From positions 372,001-436,000 of the forward strand of contig NZ_CADFGE010000007.1 of assembly GCF_902833645.1 (NCBI RefSeq): a stretch of DNA of 64,000 nucleotides. Reading direction: 5' to 3'. The position numbers and the translations under genes were made by a program. The stretch is from Paraburkholderia fungorum. GTDB taxonomy: Bacteria > Pseudomonadota > Gammaproteobacteria > Burkholderiales > Burkholderiaceae. The notes beneath the pieces were generated by a model. That model searched no databases and had not been told where the DNA came from. It saw nothing but the letters and a program-made list of their open reading frames with translations. Below, one piece after another: positions 61,301-64,000 of the stretch; positions within the stretch are counted from its first letter, which is position 1; the number at the start of each line of letters is the position of its first letter.

Positions 61301-62853
61301 TGTTGGGTCTCCGTTTGAGTATCGGCAGCATCGCGTTGTGTCAGCGACAGGCCAAGTTGTGCCCGCCGTGCAAGCCAGGGCGACGGACGATAGCGTGGAT
61401 CGCCGAGCACGCTGTGGATATTGCGCAAGATCGTGAGGATCGTGTTCGCGCCGAGCGCATCGCCGAGCGCGAGCGGTCCGCGCGGGTAGCCGAGGCCGAG
61501 TGTCACGGCGAGGTCGATGTCCTCCGGCGTCGCGATCTGTTTTTGCGCGATGTCGCAGCCGATGTTGACGATGGTCGCCACGACACGTTGCGCGACGAAG
61601 CCGGTCGAATCGCGGATTACGGTGACGGGAACGCCGTCGGCAGCAAAGAGCGCGTGCGCGGCGTCGCGCGCGGCCCGACTGGTGGCCGGTGTTGTCATCA
61701 GTGTGCGGCGCGGCGCTATGGCCAGCGGGAATAGGGTATCGATAGCGACAACGCGCGTTGCATCGAGTGCTTCTTCGACGGCGGCGGTGGTCGCGTCATG
61801 ACCGAACGGCGTTACGACGATCAGCGAGTCCGCTGCGGGCGTGGCGCCTTCGTCGAGCTTGACGCCGGCCTTGGCGATGAGTTGCACGACGGCGGCATGC
61901 GCTTGCGGATAGCGCTTGCTGACCCACACGCTATGCGGCAGTTCAGTCGGCGCGGACGCTTCCGCGGGCACTTGCTGCTTGCCGTCTTCATAGCGGTAAA
62001 AGCCTTCGCCCGTTTTACGGCCGATCAGTCCGCCCGCGAGCCGCGTGCCCGTGATTGGCGAGGGGGTGAAACGCGGCTCCTCATAGAACTGGTGATAGAT
62101 CGATTCCATCACCGGATGCGAAACGTCGAGCGCGGTCAGATCGAGCAGTTCGAACGGGCCGAGGCGAAAGCCTGCCTGCTCGCGCATGATTCGGTCGATG
62201 TCGGCGAAACTCGCCACGCCTTCGCCGGCCACCCGCAAACCCTCGGTATTCATGCCGCGGCCGGCGTGATTGACAATGAAACCGGGCATATCTTTCGCGC
62301 GCACCGGCGTGTGCCCCATGCGGCGCGCAAGATCCATCAGCGCGTCGCCCACGGCAGGATCGCTGCGCAGGCCGTCGATTACCTCGACGACTTTCATCAA
62401 TGGAACCGGATTGAAGAAGTGATAGCCGGCTACCCGCGACGGATTCGTGCAACCCGCGGCAATTGCCGTAATCGACAGCGATGAAGTGTTCGACGCCAGC
62501 ACGCACCGGCCGCTCACCACTGTTTCGAGCTCGCGGAAGAGGGCCTGCTTCACATCGAGTTTTTCGACGATCGCCTCGACGATCAGATCGCAATCGGCCA
62601 GATCGCCGATAACCTGCGCGCCGCTCACGTTCGCGAGCGCGGCGAGCGAGCGGGCCTGGTCGAGCTTGCCTTTGGCGGTTAATTTGGCGAAAGTCTCGGC
62701 AAGGTAGTCGCGCGCGGCGCCGATCGCGACGGGATTCGTGTCGTAAAGACGCACGGTGAGACCCGCCAGCGCGGCAATCTGAGCGATGCCGCGGCCCATT
62801 GCACCGGTTCCGACAATGCCGATAGTCTCGATGCTGAAATTGCGAGAGGTCAT
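61297..62853 (-). CDS. 3-hydroxyacyl-CoA dehydrogenase, PaaH-like
   Basis: NAD-dependent dehydrogenase of about 518 residues with a doubled C-terminal part. The N-terminal IGIVGTGAMGRGIAQIAALAG is the Rossmann loop. ASNTSSLSITAIAAGCTNPSRVAGYHFFNPVPLMKVVEVI carries the catalytic His. FIVNHAGRGMNTEGLRVAGEGVASFADIDRIMREQAGF belongs to the first helical domain and VTLGLGYPRGPLALGDALG to the second. Length and layout match PaaH. The ATG at 62853 is preferred because a strong -10 lies only five bases before the alternative ATG at 62871. It heads the operon. Confidence 0.93.
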   Translation of the reverse strand: MTSRNFSIETIGIVGTGAMGRGIAQIAALAGLTVRLYDTNPVAIGAARDYLAETFAKLTAKGKLDQARSLAALANVSGAQVIGDLADCDLIVEAIVEKLDVKQALFRELETVVSGRCVLASNTSSLSITAIAAGCTNPSRVAGYHFFNPVPLMKVVEVIDGLRSDPAVGDALMDLARRMGHTPVRAKDMPGFIVNHAGRGMNTEGLRVAGEGVASFADIDRIMREQAGFRLGPFELLDLTALDVSHPVMESIYHQFYEEPRFTPSPITGTRLAGGLIGRKTGEGFYRYEDGKQQVPAEASAPTELPHSVWVSKRYPQAHAAVVQLIAKAGVKLDEGATPAADSLIVVTPFGHDATTAAVEEALDATRVVAIDTLFPLAIAPRRTLMTTPATSRAARDAAHALFAADGVPVTVIRDSTGFVAQRVVATIVNIGCDIAQKQIATPEDIDLAVTLGLGYPRGPLALGDALGANTILTILRNIHSVLGDPRYRPSPWLARRAQLGLSLTQRDAADTQTETQQ

Positions 62854-62875
62854 TGTGTTGCTCGACTCCATGGTT

Positions 62876-62898
62876 ATTTTAGAATAGCACGATCGTGC
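62876..62898 (-). promoter_or_regulatory. promoter with palindromic operator GCACGATCGTGC
   Basis: On the minus strand TAAAAT (62876-62881) is a good -10 for the paaH-like operon. The perfect palindrome GCACGATCGTGC (62887-62898) lies in the spacer just upstream. The gap to the divergent GST gene at 62980 is short, so the site could serve both. Confidence 0.65.
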
Positions 62899-62979
62899 AA
62901 TTTACTGGATGATTGATCGAAGGCCGCTGCGTTGATTTTGACGGGCGGTCTCAAACAAACTTAAGAAAGGGGACACCCG

Positions 62980-63627
62980 ATGATCAAGCTGTGCGGTTTC
63001 GCGCTCTCTAACTATTACAACAAGGTGAAGTTCGTGCTCCTCGAACACGGCATTCCGTTCGAAGAAGTGTTCGTGAAGCCGAGCCAGGAAGAGGCGATGC
63101 TCGAGCATTCTCCGCTCGGCAAGGTGCCCTATATTCAGACTGAACAGGGCGATCTGTGCGAATCGCAAGCCATTGTCGAATATCTGGCCGCGCGTTTTCC
63201 CGACAAGGCGATTTTCTCCGCTGACCCATGGGAAGCGGCCAAGGAGCGCGAGTTGATCACGTTCGTGGATGTGCATCTCGAACTGACCGTACGCAACCTC
63301 TATAAAGAAGCGTTCTTCGGCGGGACCGTGACCGACGCGACCAAAGGGCGTGTCGAGAAGCTGCTCGTGCATCACATCGCCGGCTTCAAGCGGATCGCGA
63401 AATTCGCGCCTTATTTGCGCGGCGAGCGTTTCAGTGTCGCCGACGCAGCAGGGTATGTGAGCCTGCCGCTGGTCGGTATGGCGACGCAGATCGTCTATGG
63501 TCGCGATTTCCTGCTCGACGCTGGCGTGGACTGGAAAAGCTATGTGAAGGCGATCAACTCCCGGCCGGCCGCGCAGCGCGTGAGCGAGGACCGTAAAGCG
63601 GCTGTCGCGGCCTCGCGCCCGGCGTGA
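62980..63627 (+). CDS. glutathione S-transferase family protein
   Basis: A protein of 215 residues with an N-terminal thioredoxin-like part (IKLCGFALSNYYNKVKFVLLEHGIPFEEVFV, LGKVPYIQTEQGDLCESQAIVEYLAARFP) and a helical C-terminal domain with ERFSVADAAGYVSLPL. The N-terminal active residue could be Ser10 or a nearby Tyr. AAGAAAGGGG precedes the ATG. It is divergent from the paaH-like operon and shares its control region. GSTs of this kind may conjugate reactive aldehydes, but no substrate can be read from sequence. Confidence 0.92.
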   Translation: MIKLCGFALSNYYNKVKFVLLEHGIPFEEVFVKPSQEEAMLEHSPLGKVPYIQTEQGDLCESQAIVEYLAARFPDKAIFSADPWEAAKERELITFVDVHLELTVRNLYKEAFFGGTVTDATKGRVEKLLVHHIAGFKRIAKFAPYLRGERFSVADAAGYVSLPLVGMATQIVYGRDFLLDAGVDWKSYVKAINSRPAAQRVSEDRKAAVAASRPA

Positions 63628-63742
63628 AGCGAGGCGATGGCCGCGCGGCGGGCGACACGAACCTGCGCGTGCAACGCACGCGTGAACTGCTGCGCGCGAT
63701 GGCGAGGAACGTGGCTTCGTTCGCAGCATCGCGCAGGGCACT

Positions 63743-64000
63743 CTAGAGCCGCACCAGCCGGTCTAGCGCGGTGGCGAGGGTGGCTTCCTGCTTCGCAAAG
63801 CAGAAGCGCACCACGCCCGATTCGTGTGCCTCGTGATAGAACGCCGACACTGGAATCGCCGCGACACCGATTTCGCCGGTCAGCCATTGCGCGAATTCGG
63901 CTTCGGGAAGATCGCTGATCGCCGAATAATCGACGCACTGAAAGTAGGTGCCTGTGCAAGGCAGCAGCTTGAAGCGTGAATTCGCCAGGCCGGCGCGGAA
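63743..64000 (-). CDS. PLP-dependent aminotransferase, C-terminal part
   Basis: The last 85 residues of a class I/II aminotransferase run off the window edge at 64000. The tail has RFKLLPCTGTYFQCVDYSAI, DLPEAEFAQWLTGEIGVAAIP and VSAFYHEAHESGVVRFCFAK, as in methionine or glutamine aminotransferases of the YbdL/KYAT type. The stop is TAG at 63743-63745. The PLP Lys lies outside the window, so substrate assignment is not possible. The gap 63628-63742 shows nothing else. Confidence 0.85.
   Translation of the reverse strand, partial: FRAGLANSRFKLLPCTGTYFQCVDYSAISDLPEAEFAQWLTGEIGVAAIPVSAFYHEAHESGVVRFCFAKQEATLATALDRLVRL

Overview
The window is chromosomal DNA of a high-GC betaproteobacterium, almost certainly a Burkholderiaceae member close to Paraburkholderia. 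The evidence is the gene order (ilvI-ilvH-ilvC-psd-pssA-leuA; rpsO-pnp-quinone reductase-tpiA-secG-tRNA-Leu-nuoA-N-DUF2818-nudix), strong GC3 bias, and the betaproteobacterial families DUF2818, DUF3106 and DUF3619. No plasmid or phage backbone is visible. The clearly accessory pieces are one group II intron and one small toxin-antitoxin-like gene pair.

Layout. 1-4.4 kb (+): the tail of an unknown gene, a DUF4126 membrane protein, an FtsX-type permease without an ATPase, a truncated hemoglobin and a DUF924 protein, mostly translationally coupled. 4.4-8.9 kb (-): a GT39/ArnT-like glycosyltransferase, an SDR oxidoreductase, a LOG-type phosphoribohydrolase and a TetR regulator. 9.1-11.8 kb (-): a metallophosphoesterase resembling PlcP, a GT4 glycosyltransferase resembling Agt, and DgkA, behind a Pho-box-like site; this looks like phosphate-starvation lipid remodelling. 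11.9-14.2 kb (-): sigma factor, DUF3619, DUF3106 and RDD genes. 14.6-24.6 kb (+): branched-chain amino acid synthesis plus phosphatidylethanolamine synthesis, interrupted between ilvC and psd by an apparently intact group II intron. 24.7-27.8 kb (-): a SulP transporter with a beta-carbonic anhydrase, and a small lipoprotein. 27.9-34.8 kb (+): an orphan periplasmic binding protein, rpsO, pnp, a quinone reductase, tpiA and secG. 34.9-51.1 kb (+): tRNA-Leu(GAG), the complete 14-gene nuo operon (respiratory complex I), DUF2818 and a Nudix hydrolase. 51.4-52.3 kb (+): a HicA-like small protein and an HTH protein behind a 40-bp palindrome. 52.5-56.3 kb (+): DUF1178, two acyl-CoA dehydrogenases and two MaoC proteins. 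56.5-62.9 kb (-): a GST and an operon of 3-hydroxyacyl-CoA dehydrogenase, PaaG-like isomerase, histidine phosphatase, APH-type kinase and ACAD11-like dehydrogenase. The window closes with another GST (+) and the C-terminal end of an aminotransferase (-).

How the genes work together. The most interesting parts are (i) the kinase plus ACAD11-like pair, which matches the two halves of vertebrate ACAD10/ACAD11 and the LvaA/LvaC logic of 4-hydroxyacyl-CoA catabolism, flanked by GST genes; (ii) the PlcP/Agt/DgkA set under a putative Pho box; (iii) the toxin-antitoxin-like pair with its promoter-embedded palindrome; and (iv) the intron, which puts about 2.9 kb between ilvC and psd. The two acyl-CoA operons carry related 12-bp palindromes, GAACGATCGTTC and GCACGATCGTGC, at their promoters. 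All functional statements are homology judgements by eye; no database search was run.
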